Below are positions 19,783-29,013 of a DNA stretch of 64,000 nucleotides, piece by piece. Origin of the DNA: Komagataella phaffii GS115 (Eukaryota; Ascomycota; Pichiomycetes; Pichiales; Pichiaceae); NCBI RefSeq assembly GCF_000027005.1, contig NC_012964.1, positions 558,001 to 622,000 on the forward strand, in the 5' to 3' direction. The translations under genes were made by a program, and so were the position numbers. The notes below the pieces were generated by a model. It was not told the DNA's origin. It was given only the letters and a program-made list of their open reading frames with translations, and made no database searches. Position 1 is the first letter of the stretch; every line of letters begins with the position of its first letter.

Positions 19783-20840
19783 TTTAGTTGATTGAGCCTG
19801 GTGCCATTCTATCATCCATGGAACTAGTTTTCCATTTCTGACTTTCTTTTACTGCTTATTTCATTCGTATAGCCAATAGATTTCCCATATTTTTTCCAGA
19901 GTACGTAGATGGTGGATTAGGTAATTGTTGGCATTTCTAGTTGCTAGTGAACTTAGCTCTGGATTATTGTAGTAGGTGAAAAATACCAAGGGCGATGGAA
20001 ATTTCAAAGGCCGATCTGGGGATGTGTGGGGTAAAGACTTTGGATGGAATCCAGGGGCAAAGACAAGGGCTAGACTTCACTATATTGGTGGTAAAAGTGA
20101 ATCTACTAGAAGTTTGAGTCAACGACGATATGGAGTAACCAAGTGAAGACGATATCTTTAGTTCGTTATGGCCACCTTAAAAGAAGCCCACTCAGTCCAT
20201 GTGAGTTCTGAAACTTTTAAAGACAGTTAACCCAAGGTTCACAATTGTGTGACCTTATGTCAACTGTACTAGAAGGCCAAAGATTATTGGACGATTGGGT
20301 TATCTATTTCCTTGATAAGCATGTGCTCCAATCAATACACCCACCTGTCAGGGGATACACAGTGCGGAGCTCCGTTTTCTCCCAGAAATTCGGTTGGAGC
20401 TCTTTTCTTAAACTTCGAAAGTCCCCCGACAGAGAAGTGCCGTTAGCCAATAGTGTCCCTGCATTCTGGTTCCTCCCCACTGCAGCGTCAGCTGGAAAGG
20501 GCTCTATTCTAAGCTATTCTAAAGCAATCCAAAGGTGGGGGTCGGATCAATGCGCGATCTTTCGTCGCCAGTGTCGGGGCCCGGCACGGGGGCCGTAACC
20601 GGCTTTTCTCTAGGTTGACACCATGGGATATCCCCTGATTGGGCAAATCCCACATAAGTATGGCTTGCGGCTTACTAATCGCGTAAGTCGCGCATTCTCT
20701 TTTTCCTGATCCTTAATATCAATCCTCCGGCACCATCATCGTAGTTTGCGAGATTCCATAAACTTTTTGGCCCCCTAACTTTTTTTTTGTTGCCATCCTT
20801 TACTTCCATCTAAAAAAACCGACACAGAATCTGCCAAACA
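19783..20840 (+). promoter_or_regulatory. Long ZWF1 upstream region
   Basis: This 1,058-bp region lies between the amine oxidase stop and ZWF1. It contains a GC-rich inverted stretch at about 20575-20595 (GGCCC...GGGCC) and pyrimidine-rich tracts just before ZWF1 (20700-20815). A 114-codon ATG frame (20257-20598) has no recognisable features and is probably chance. I see no tRNA, repeat or transposon remnant. Confidence 0.4.
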
Positions 20841-22355
20841 ATGACCGATACGAAAGCCGTAGAATTTGTGGGCCACACAGCCATTGTAGTCTTTGGAGCT
20901 TCAGGGGACCTGGCTAAGAAGAAGACTTTCCCTGCCCTCTTCGGACTTTACCGTGAGGGATACCTGTCCAACAAGGTGAAGATTATTGGCTATGCTAGAT
21001 CAAAGCTGGATGACAAGGAGTTCAAGGATAGAATTGTGGGCTATTTCAAGACAAAGAACAAGGGCGACGAGGACAAAGTTCAAGAATTCTTAAAGTTGTG
21101 CTCATATATTTCAGCTCCTTATGACAAACCAGATGGGTATGAAAAGTTGAATGAAACTATTAACGAATTCGAAAAGGAAAACAACGTCGAACAGTCTCAC
21201 AGGTTGTTCTACTTAGCTTTGCCCCCTTCTGTTTTCATACCTGTTGCTACGGAGGTCAAGAAGTATGTTCATCCAGGTTCTAAAGGGATTGCTCGGATTA
21301 TCGTGGAAAAACCTTTCGGGCACGACTTGCAGTCAGCAGAAGAGCTTTTGAATGCTTTGAAGCCGATCTGGAAAGAAGAGGAATTGTTTAGAATCGACCA
21401 CTATCTAGGTAAGGAGATGGTTAAGAATTTGTTGGCCTTCCGTTTTGGAAACGCATTCATCAATGCTTCTTGGGACAACAGACATATCAGCTGTATCCAA
21501 ATCTCGTTCAAGGAGCCTTTTGGAACAGAAGGTCGTGGTGGCTATTTTGACTCAATTGGTATAATAAGAGACGTCATTCAGAACCACTTGCTTCAAGTGT
21601 TAACCCTCTTAACCATGGAGAGACCCGTCTCTAATGACCCTGAGGCTGTTAGAGATGAAAAGGTTCGCATTCTGAAGTCAATTTCTGAGCTAGATTTGAA
21701 CGACGTTTTGGTGGGTCAATACGGCAAATCTGAGGATGGAAAGAAGCCAGCTTATGTGGATGATGAAACTGTTAAGCCAGGTTCTAAATGTGTCACATTT
21801 GCAGCCATTGGCTTGCACATCAACACAGAAAGGTGGGAAGGTGTCCCAATCATTTTAAGAGCTGGTAAGGCTTTGAACGAAGGTAAAGTTGAGATTAGAG
21901 TGCAATACAAACAGTCTACTGGATTTCTCAATGATATTCAGCGAAATGAATTGGTCATCCGTGTGCAGCCTAACGAAGCCATGTACATGAAACTGAACTC
22001 CAAAGTCCCAGGTGTTTCCCAAAAGACTACTGTCACTGAGCTAGACCTCACTTACAAAGACCGTTACGAAAACTTTTACATTCCAGAGGCATATGAATCA
22101 CTTATCAGAGATGCTATGAAGGGAGATCACTCTAATTTTGTCAGAGATGACGAGTTGATACAAAGTTGGAAGATTTTCACTCCTTTACTGTATCACTTGG
22201 AGGGCCCTGATGCACCGGCTCCAGAAATCTATCCCTACGGATCCAGAGGTCCAGCTTCATTGACCAAATTCTTGCAAGATCATGATTACTTCTTTGAATC
22301 ACGCGACAATTACCAATGGCCAGTGACAAGACCCGATGTGCTGCACAAGATGTAA
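20841..22355 (+). CDS. ZWF1: Glucose-6-phosphate 1-dehydrogenase
   Basis: 504 residues, the normal length. It oxidises glucose-6-phosphate to 6-phosphogluconolactone with NADP+, the first step of the oxidative pentose phosphate pathway in the cytosol, and is a main NADPH source. Visible marks are the N-terminal dinucleotide-binding GASGDLAKKKTFPAL, the substrate-binding/active-site RIDHYLGKEMVKN, and the EKPFGHDL motif. The start ATG follows a pyrimidine-rich leader and is in the AACAATGA context typical of yeast. No intron or frame break is seen. Confidence 0.98.
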   Translation: MTDTKAVEFVGHTAIVVFGASGDLAKKKTFPALFGLYREGYLSNKVKIIGYARSKLDDKEFKDRIVGYFKTKNKGDEDKVQEFLKLCSYISAPYDKPDGYEKLNETINEFEKENNVEQSHRLFYLALPPSVFIPVATEVKKYVHPGSKGIARIIVEKPFGHDLQSAEELLNALKPIWKEEELFRIDHYLGKEMVKNLLAFRFGNAFINASWDNRHISCIQISFKEPFGTEGRGGYFDSIGIIRDVIQNHLLQVLTLLTMERPVSNDPEAVRDEKVRILKSISELDLNDVLVGQYGKSEDGKKPAYVDDETVKPGSKCVTFAAIGLHINTERWEGVPIILRAGKALNEGKVEIRVQYKQSTGFLNDIQRNELVIRVQPNEAMYMKLNSKVPGVSQKTTVTELDLTYKDRYENFYIPEAYESLIRDAMKGDHSNFVRDDELIQSWKIFTPLLYHLEGPDAPAPEIYPYGSRGPASLTKFLQDHDYFFESRDNYQWPVTRPDVLHKM

Positions 22356-22524
22356 ATTATTCTATAGATTTAGGACGATTACAGATATCAATGATAGTTT
22401 AGCTTGTTTCAGTATTACGTAATAAATGACTCAGAGGTATCTCAGGATCTGTGGGGCAGGAAGTGGCATTGCATTTGCTCGCTCCTATTAGCTTATCAGG
22501 GAAGAGGAAAGAAAAATTCTTGCA

Positions 22525-22530
22525 TATAAA
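22525..22530 (+). promoter_or_regulatory. TATA box of the MFS transporter gene
   Basis: TATAAA lies 66 bp upstream of the ATG at 22596, in the 240-bp gap after ZWF1. Confidence 0.5.
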
Positions 22531-22595
22531 GTGCTGGGCCAGCCCACATCCTTAGCACGTTATCAGCTTTTCACAACTCTACTCCTGATTTTCTG

Positions 22596-24104
22596 ATGGA
22601 AACCCCAAGCTATCCACTGAAAGCAAAAACCAAAGATGAAGGGGAAATAATTGTAAGGGATATCATTCTAACTAACCACGAAGAGACACAGGGTCATTCT
22701 TCGGCGGTTGACCGTTTTTCAATCGTTGACGACCATGGCAGTCGAACGAGCCAAAACTCACCTGAGTCTTTGGATTTAATTTTTGAAGTTGATGCCGAAG
22801 AGGATTTTCCAGATGGTGGTTGGGATGCGTGGCTAGTTGTTATAGGTGCTCTGTGTGGTTGCACGCCAATACTAGGGCTAATCAATTCAATTGGCCCCAT
22901 TGAATCTTACATCTCAACTCACCAGTTGGAAAAAACATCCACTACAGTAATTGCTTGGATCTTTTCAATCTTTACCGCTGTTGGATACATGTCTGGTATA
23001 CTGGTTGGTGTCTTGGTGGACGAGTTTGGGGTCAAACTACCAATGCTAATGGGTTCTATTTTCCATTTGATGGGATTGGTAGCTACTGCTGAGTGTAAGA
23101 CAGTTTACCAGTTCATTCTTGCTTTTAGTGTTTGCACTGGAATGGGAACTTCACTTTGTTTAACCAGTAACATGGCTGTTATTCCACATTGGTTCAAGAG
23201 GAACAAAGCTAAAGCAACCGGCATTGCAACCATCGGTGGCTCTCTAGGAGGAGTTGTTTTTCCTTTAATGATGAAAGGTCTCTACGACAAGGTTGGATTT
23301 CAATGGACAATGAGAATAGTGGGTCTGGTCTGTTTTGCTCTCAACATGATGGCATTTTTCCTCATTAAAACACGTCTTTCAGGGAAGACGGGAGTATTCG
23401 ATATTCCTGAATTTGACGAGAATGGCCAAAAGTTCAGTTTTGTTAGAAAAAGCTGGTTACGTTTTGAACAATTCTCCGTGTATGTCACCAAACTTATTGA
23501 TTTCAAAGCATTCAAAGAGGCTAAATATACCTGTTGTGTCATAGCTTTTGCTCTCAGTGAGCTGATGTTAGTGTGCTGTATGACATACTTGATGTCTTAC
23601 TTCATTAAAAGAGGTCATTCTTCTGCTACTGCTTTTAATATGATTATTATAGTCAATGCTACTGGTATTCTGGGGCGATTTGTTCCCGGAATTGCGGCCG
23701 ATAGATATGGAGTCTACAATGTCATGATTGGCATGCTGGTTACACTGGGTATTGTTCAGTTTGTGTTATGGTTATCACTGGGACAACATCTCTGGTCATT
23801 GTATACTTTTTCGGTATTATTTGGTTTCTTCTCTGCTTCTGTGCTGAGCTTGAGTCCAGTATGCCTGTCTGCCATATCTCCCACTAAAGATTTTGCCAAA
23901 AGGTTCTCCACGGCTTTTTTGGTCGTTGGGTTTGTTTCATTGATGGGACTCCCTATTGGTGGTGCTATCATTGATAACGCTTCCATCTCAAACTACAACA
24001 ATTTCATTGTCTACACAGGAATCCTATGTGCTGCCTCCTCTGTCTTCTGGGCCCTAACTAGGTACGCCATTAGGAGGACCTGGAAAATCAATATAAAAGT
24101 GTAA
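22596..24104 (+). CDS. MFS transporter, monocarboxylate-permease-like (Mch family)
   Basis: 502 residues. A hydrophilic N-terminus of about 75 residues is followed by 12 predicted membrane spans split by a central loop (about 260-300). The start of span 1 carries the family signature DGGWDAWLVV, and the loop after span 2 contains GVLVDEFGVK, an MFS A-like motif. It belongs with yeast Mch1-5/Esbp6, which resemble mammalian MCTs. Yeast members do not all carry monocarboxylates (Mch5 takes up riboflavin), so the substrate is open. The small ORF downstream is on the same strand, with its promoter immediately after this stop codon. Confidence 0.85.
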   Translation: METPSYPLKAKTKDEGEIIVRDIILTNHEETQGHSSAVDRFSIVDDHGSRTSQNSPESLDLIFEVDAEEDFPDGGWDAWLVVIGALCGCTPILGLINSIGPIESYISTHQLEKTSTTVIAWIFSIFTAVGYMSGILVGVLVDEFGVKLPMLMGSIFHLMGLVATAECKTVYQFILAFSVCTGMGTSLCLTSNMAVIPHWFKRNKAKATGIATIGGSLGGVVFPLMMKGLYDKVGFQWTMRIVGLVCFALNMMAFFLIKTRLSGKTGVFDIPEFDENGQKFSFVRKSWLRFEQFSVYVTKLIDFKAFKEAKYTCCVIAFALSELMLVCCMTYLMSYFIKRGHSSATAFNMIIIVNATGILGRFVPGIAADRYGVYNVMIGMLVTLGIVQFVLWLSLGQHLWSLYTFSVLFGFFSASVLSLSPVCLSAISPTKDFAKRFSTAFLVVGFVSLMGLPIGGAIIDNASISNYNNFIVYTGILCAASSVFWALTRYAIRRTWKINIKV

Positions 24105-24111
24105 CTAAATA

Positions 24112-24131
24112 TATATAAAGCGTCACGTGAC
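24112..24131 (+). promoter_or_regulatory. TATA box and GTCACGTGAC palindrome before the 57-aa ORF
   Basis: TATATAAAG (24112-24120) is immediately followed by the perfect palindrome GTCACGTGAC (24122-24131) and an AT-rich stretch. The next ATG is at 24195. CACGTG is a Cbf1-type site. The compact arrangement supports the small ORF being a real transcribed gene. Confidence 0.5.
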
Positions 24132-24194
24132 ATAATATATATGTATACCTATATTTTTATTTCTGCACATCGACTCTCTTCCCTGACGTTTACA

Positions 24195-24368
24195 ATGCTC
24201 AAGCAGTTGTGGTTGAAGTACAACCAACTACCGTTCAAGGTCCGAATGTATATCGGAATATCCACTATGGCAGTAGCATATTTTGGTGACAGGATTAGCT
24301 CCCAGATCATAGAGAACAATAAGCTGGAGGCTAGAGCCAAGGAAGAACTTCGAAGATCTGCCAAATAG
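24195..24368 (+). CDS. Small single-span membrane protein, probably mitochondrial (57 aa)
   Basis: 57 codons from the ATG at 24195; the longer frame from 24141 would include the likely leader. The basic N-terminus (MLKQLWLKYNQLPFKVR) leads into one short membrane segment (MYIGISTMAVAYFG) and a charged, helical C-terminus rich in Lys, Glu and Arg. This layout is common among small mitochondrial inner-membrane proteins. I do not recognise the family, so no function is assigned. Its own TATA and CACGTG elements, and a gap of 204 bp to the convergent GDH2 stop, argue that it is real. Confidence 0.6.
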   Translation: MLKQLWLKYNQLPFKVRMYIGISTMAVAYFGDRISSQIIENNKLEARAKEELRRSAK

Positions 24369-24572
24369 ATTCCTGGCCAACGAAGGAGCTGAGAGGAAAT
24401 ACACGTTTAAGGGTGACACGGCTACCTTAAATCCCTTTAGAAAATGCCTCTCCAGTGAACCGATAGATGAGAAAAGACCACCACTACAACCGTTCCTGTA
24501 ACTCTAACTTGTTTCTATTCTGTACATAACTTTAATTAATTGGGATATCCCCATACTTTTCTTCTCTTTCCT

Positions 24573-27500
24573 CTACAATCCCCGAGACTTGTACTCTCTT
24601 TTTAATGAAGAGATGAACTCAAGGAATCTGGCAGGATTGGCATCAATGCCCCTAGTGTAAACAAATCTAGAAGCCAAACGGGTAGCAAAGAGAGCCTTCA
24701 AGTAGTTGACTGGGACTCTGTTGACAATGCTCTCAATTCCAATCTTCTCTAATAAGAGAGGAGGCAATGCATCTTGCAAAACAGCATTTCTGAATGACAG
24801 ATCATCGTTCCACAATTCTTCACTTGATGACAGTTGATCTGCCAAGTCGTTGATAGCGATGGAGAGATCGTTTGACAAATCAGACAGTGGTTTGCCTGTT
24901 TCCTTGTTCAGAGCCCACAGTGACTCAAACTCACTCTCAGCATTGGCAACAATGACTTTCTGTACTTGCTTAACATACTCCTGGTAAAATTCTGGCTTGA
25001 CTCCCGTCTTTGGGTCTAGGCACATGTTAGACAAGAACCCTTCATCATCGAAAGATAAAGCTGCCAAGACTTCCAGCGAGGAGGAAGTGACACCACCTTT
25101 GTTTGTAGAAGCATCCTTAAACAGAACAGTCCCAGCTTTTTCAAGTTGAACCTTAGCGGCTTGACTGATAAACAAGTTGGCACCTTCCACAATGAAGGGA
25201 ATGTAAGACTTACCAGTGTTCTCGTCAATCAAGAAATGGACGTTGTTAGCATCAATGGAGTTTGGTCTACCTCCACATGGAACAAACAGCTTCAGTCTAT
25301 CCTTACCAAAAACTTCAGCAATCTTAAGATGGAATGTGTTTCTGAAAACAGTTCCATTGGTGATAATCTTTCCATCTGGAGTTTTAAAGTCAACATCATC
25401 CACTGATACAAAGTATCCTTTTGGAGAGAGTTTGGTTCTGTCAAATTGGTCAACCATCTTTCTCTTTGTAGCCAGAGAGAGAAGCTCTGCCTTGTCAAGA
25501 CCGTTTTCATCCACGATGACACCAGATCCATCGACGATCGCAACATAAGACTCGTCTCTTGACAGCTTGATCTCGTTAGATCCTAGATCACCATCCGGAC
25601 CACCAGTCTGCAATTTAGTAATCTTGGACAAATCTTTAATATCAAGCTTTTCATAGATCTTGTTGACATAAGCTCTAACAGATAGAGATGTCATTCCGTA
25701 TTCGTCGTGGGGTATACCACCCAATGTTTGAGATTTTCCAGTGAAAAATGATTTCCACCAAGGAGCACCTCTTTTACGAGCATGCAAAGTGGCCCAATCA
25801 ACGTAACCAGCACTATTTTCATCTGGACCCATGAACAAAATTTCGGGCTTGTTGTAAAGATCAACGATGCCGTTAGATTTGTCCTGGTGATCCAACAACA
25901 ACAAATCCATTAGCGAGTCAATATACTTGATAAAGCATTCTTTTGGACGCTCTTGAGCCTGTGGGTCCAAAAGGATAACACCTTTAGCCCCGCCCTCGGG
26001 GATATCTTTGTTCTTTCTCTGTTGTGTACTGGCTAAGTTGTAGTTCTCGTCAAACAGATTACGTTTATTAACATTATAGTTTTCAACGGAACGTGATTTG
26101 ACAATTCTGATACCACCTCTTGCAATATCTCTGAATCTGATGTGGAAACCTCTGAACTCAGATCCAACAACAAAGAACATTCCAAACGGCTTATTTGGAT
26201 ACTCAAGAGCTGGAAGGAAGGAGGGTTCCAATCTGAAAGAAATTGCAATCTTCGAAGGAAGGAAGAAATTCGTTTTCAGAATACTCTTATTGAACGAGAA
26301 AAGGGCTCTCAGAATGAGAGCATGTCTTTGATTCTGGGAACAGGCATGATTCAACAGATTTTCAAAGTCGCTCTCAGATTTAATTGGCTCAATGGCTTCC
26401 AAACGTTTGTAGGACAATGTCTTCTCCAGCTTCGAATTGATGTAGTGGACATCGGCAAAAGAACGGTACAATTTCTTGACCAAAGGCGTCTGCTTCTTGA
26501 AGACCTCAGTAATGTAGTCTTGGGTGAAAGTCTCCGTACGCAATCTGTCCTTAATCTTGGATAGAATCTCAAAGTGGAGTAAGTTCTTGTTTGGATTCAA
26601 GATTTCCAGAAGAGACTGGTACTCAGTACCAAGTCTGTTCAAGAAATGGGTAACAAAGATTACACCGCAATGAGCGTAGATGCATTCTTGAATTGACAGC
26701 TCACCTTTAGCAAACTCCTCTTGGAAAATGTTGTGAGGGATTGTGTACAAAAGAGAAGCTTCCTTAACAACTTGGTCAATCGGAAATTGAATGAAGGAAG
26801 AGTCTCCTGCATCTGGAGGGGTTATATACATTGAAATAATGGAAATGCCATTACTGAATTGCTCAACGTACTTTCTGGTAACTTTAAGTCCGTAAAATTG
26901 ACACAAACTAGTTAAGGCAGAGTTATAACGAGGAGAGCTGTTCTGGCGGTAACCAATAATAACTCTATGCTCACCAGTGGACTTGATTCCAAAATGCTTG
27001 ATTATTGGACCGTCAACGGCTGCGACGTCGTTGATGATCTCGGAGTAGAGCCTCTTGGTGTGATTGGAGCAGATTTTAAGAAAGGTCTCATCACTGATTT
27101 TGGTCAGATCTAAGCTCTCAGATTCAGCAGCAGGAGCTGCCTTTGGGAAGGAACACTTGTACACGAAGTAGCAACGAACATTACCAACTGCGGAACTGAA
27201 AGACTCCAATCTGTAACCAGGGGAGTCGACTCCGTGATCCAAATACCTGTCATCAATGCGTTCTTCGTAGTTGATCAGTTTGAACTGAGGGGACTTCGGA
27301 TCAGAGGAGTCAAAGTAGACAGCGTGATCATCAGCCTCTCTCTTGTGTTGCAACGTAGGGTTTTCATTTTCGCCTCTTGAGTAAGATTCCAACTTGGCAG
27401 AGTACAAAGCATGGATATGAGACACAATACCTTGAACGGACTCCCTTGCGAAGTACACGTCGTCTATTCCAAGGGACTCATAGAACCATCTAACTTCGGA

Positions 27501-27695
27501 CTCGATTAGTGGTTCTGGGATAAATCCGGCCTCGTCTAGAGCGTCCTGGACCTTTTCGATCTGATCCAGTTTGCCCTCAAACGGCAATGGGTTGTATCCC
27601 GATTTCTTGAGTTCATCGTCGCTAAGATTGTCAAAGGAACGAGAGCTGAAGTTGTTGTTTAGTGTCAAATTAGACACTTGGAGTCTGTCGACCAT
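24573..27695 (-). CDS. GDH2: NAD-dependent glutamate dehydrogenase (115-kDa class)
   Basis: 1,040 residues, matching the large fungal NAD-GDH class. It deaminates glutamate to 2-oxoglutarate and ammonium with NAD+, allowing growth on glutamate, proline and other amino acids. The catalytic region contains PEGGAKGVILLDP with the family Lys, preceded by RDIARGGIRIVKSR. The dinucleotide-binding part includes TGGPDGDLGSNEI. The long N-terminal half (about 1-450) is the regulatory/oligomerisation region typical of this class. The single ATG at 27695 is preceded by a TATAAATAG (minus strand). No disruption is seen. Confidence 0.97.
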   Translation of the reverse strand: MVDRLQVSNLTLNNNFSSRSFDNLSDDELKKSGYNPLPFEGKLDQIEKVQDALDEAGFIPEPLIESEVRWFYESLGIDDVYFARESVQGIVSHIHALYSAKLESYSRGENENPTLQHKREADDHAVYFDSSDPKSPQFKLINYEERIDDRYLDHGVDSPGYRLESFSSAVGNVRCYFVYKCSFPKAAPAAESESLDLTKISDETFLKICSNHTKRLYSEIINDVAAVDGPIIKHFGIKSTGEHRVIIGYRQNSSPRYNSALTSLCQFYGLKVTRKYVEQFSNGISIISMYITPPDAGDSSFIQFPIDQVVKEASLLYTIPHNIFQEEFAKGELSIQECIYAHCGVIFVTHFLNRLGTEYQSLLEILNPNKNLLHFEILSKIKDRLRTETFTQDYITEVFKKQTPLVKKLYRSFADVHYINSKLEKTLSYKRLEAIEPIKSESDFENLLNHACSQNQRHALILRALFSFNKSILKTNFFLPSKIAISFRLEPSFLPALEYPNKPFGMFFVVGSEFRGFHIRFRDIARGGIRIVKSRSVENYNVNKRNLFDENYNLASTQQRKNKDIPEGGAKGVILLDPQAQERPKECFIKYIDSLMDLLLLDHQDKSNGIVDLYNKPEILFMGPDENSAGYVDWATLHARKRGAPWWKSFFTGKSQTLGGIPHDEYGMTSLSVRAYVNKIYEKLDIKDLSKITKLQTGGPDGDLGSNEIKLSRDESYVAIVDGSGVIVDENGLDKAELLSLATKRKMVDQFDRTKLSPKGYFVSVDDVDFKTPDGKIITNGTVFRNTFHLKIAEVFGKDRLKLFVPCGGRPNSIDANNVHFLIDENTGKSYIPFIVEGANLFISQAAKVQLEKAGTVLFKDASTNKGGVTSSSLEVLAALSFDDEGFLSNMCLDPKTGVKPEFYQEYVKQVQKVIVANAESEFESLWALNKETGKPLSDLSNDLSIAINDLADQLSSSEELWNDDLSFRNAVLQDALPPLLLEKIGIESIVNRVPVNYLKALFATRLASRFVYTRGIDANPARFLEFISSLKREYKSRGL

Positions 27696-29013
27696 AGTGG
27701 GTTGGGAGTTTAGTGGGGGGTAGTTTTAGTTTCTTTCTACTAATTGAGTCAAGGGCGAGATTCGTCTGGGCGATCTGGAGCTATTTATACGGAGTTTTTT
27801 GCTTTTTCTGTTTGTGGGGGAAAAAAATGACTTAAGAGATGCCTCATCGAGACCCCATCGGTCGTGATTATTTTTTTAGAAAAACCTCTGAAAACCACAA
27901 TGCCAGAAGGATGCAAGATAATGAGAGAAGACCAGAGGGAGGGGAGAGCCAAGAAATATTGCGGCATTTCTGTGGCCAGATCTAATTTGGCTTAGCAGGT
28001 TGCAATCCGCTTGAAGGAGATGAGTTGCCTAGGGATAGCTGGGTGACTGGTAGGCGATAGGAGAGGTTCGACGGTCTAGGTTTGCAATAGGAATGCCTTT
28101 CCCTGGAGCCATGGCATTTCCGTTTGTCCTGAAAAATTAACGCCCTTGCCAACGTCCGTATACCCCAGATAGCCATGGTTGAGTCCAATCTATGTGTCAT
28201 CTGAAAGTGAAAGCCGCTGGAATTATCCGAACATGAGAGGGTTTTGTTTTCATGAGATGAGCTAGAACGCCAAAGGCGCGGGATAAAAAGAAGATGAATT
28301 AAAAGAAAAAAGAAATTCCAGATAACCATAGAGATTGACTGATAACGGCGACAAGATGAGGAAATGGACGGAAAAACTTTCTGTCAATCTCAAATCTGAC
28401 TCCTGTCGGTGGTTAAACTGATTATCCTGAAGTTTTGGAAGAAACTTAATGGTTGGATGAGATGAGAGAGATGACCCCTCCTCTTCCCGGAACGGTAACC
28501 CCGAAACTTTCTCCGTATTAACTAAGAACAGCTTTTCCCGCTAATTAGGAAGGACATACCGAGCGCAAATTTGAGGAGACGTAAACGTAAACAGAGAAAA
28601 CGGTTCTAGCAAACTATAGGTCAGCTCTGACGTTTCCAACTGAAGCCGTTGAATGCAAGTTGTCCCTTCAGGCGGATGCTTTGGTTGTCCAAAAGAAACG
28701 TGTGTGGCTCGTACTGAACGCCAACTCCCGCGCGGGGGATTTCCGACAAATTGGCTTATCAGTGGAAAATCTAGATTCCTTCACACGCTAGTAAATGAGG
28801 GATTTGTTGAGATGGCATCAAGTAGATGAAGATCTGATACAAAAGTTGCACTGTTCAAAACGAAAAGCATTTGCACAGGAAATGGCGTCATCACATTACC
28901 CTCCAAGGTGAAAAATTTCAGGTGGAACACCTTGCTGGATGTTCGTCAGACCACCAACCCTCACTACAGATACATATATGCTGGAAATACTCCGGCTATT
29001 ATTGACTATACAC
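27696..29013 (-). promoter_or_regulatory. Long GDH2 upstream region (also ADH 3' flank)
   Basis: At 1,318 bp this is the longest gene-free stretch here. TATAAATAG on the minus strand (27781-27789) lies about 90 bp upstream of the GDH2 start. GATAAG-type sites occur (for example CTTATCAG near 28756 and TGATAA near 28339), which could serve nitrogen-responsive GATA factors. Several short frames in this region lack any protein-like features. No RNA gene or repeat was recognised. Confidence 0.45.

Noticed and set aside
20257..20598. 114-codon ATG frame upstream of ZWF1
   Set aside because: No domain, signal or recognisable composition. It ends in a GC-rich repeat and lies where a promoter is expected.
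28020..28110. tRNA-like A-box/B-box resemblance (TAGCTGGGTGACTGG ... GGTTCGACGG)
   Set aside because: No acceptor or anticodon stem can be paired, and the B-box end does not fit GGTTCGANNCC.
27982..28329. 115-codon minus-strand frame in the GDH2 upstream region
   Set aside because: Low-quality composition with no domain or promoter signal; probably chance.
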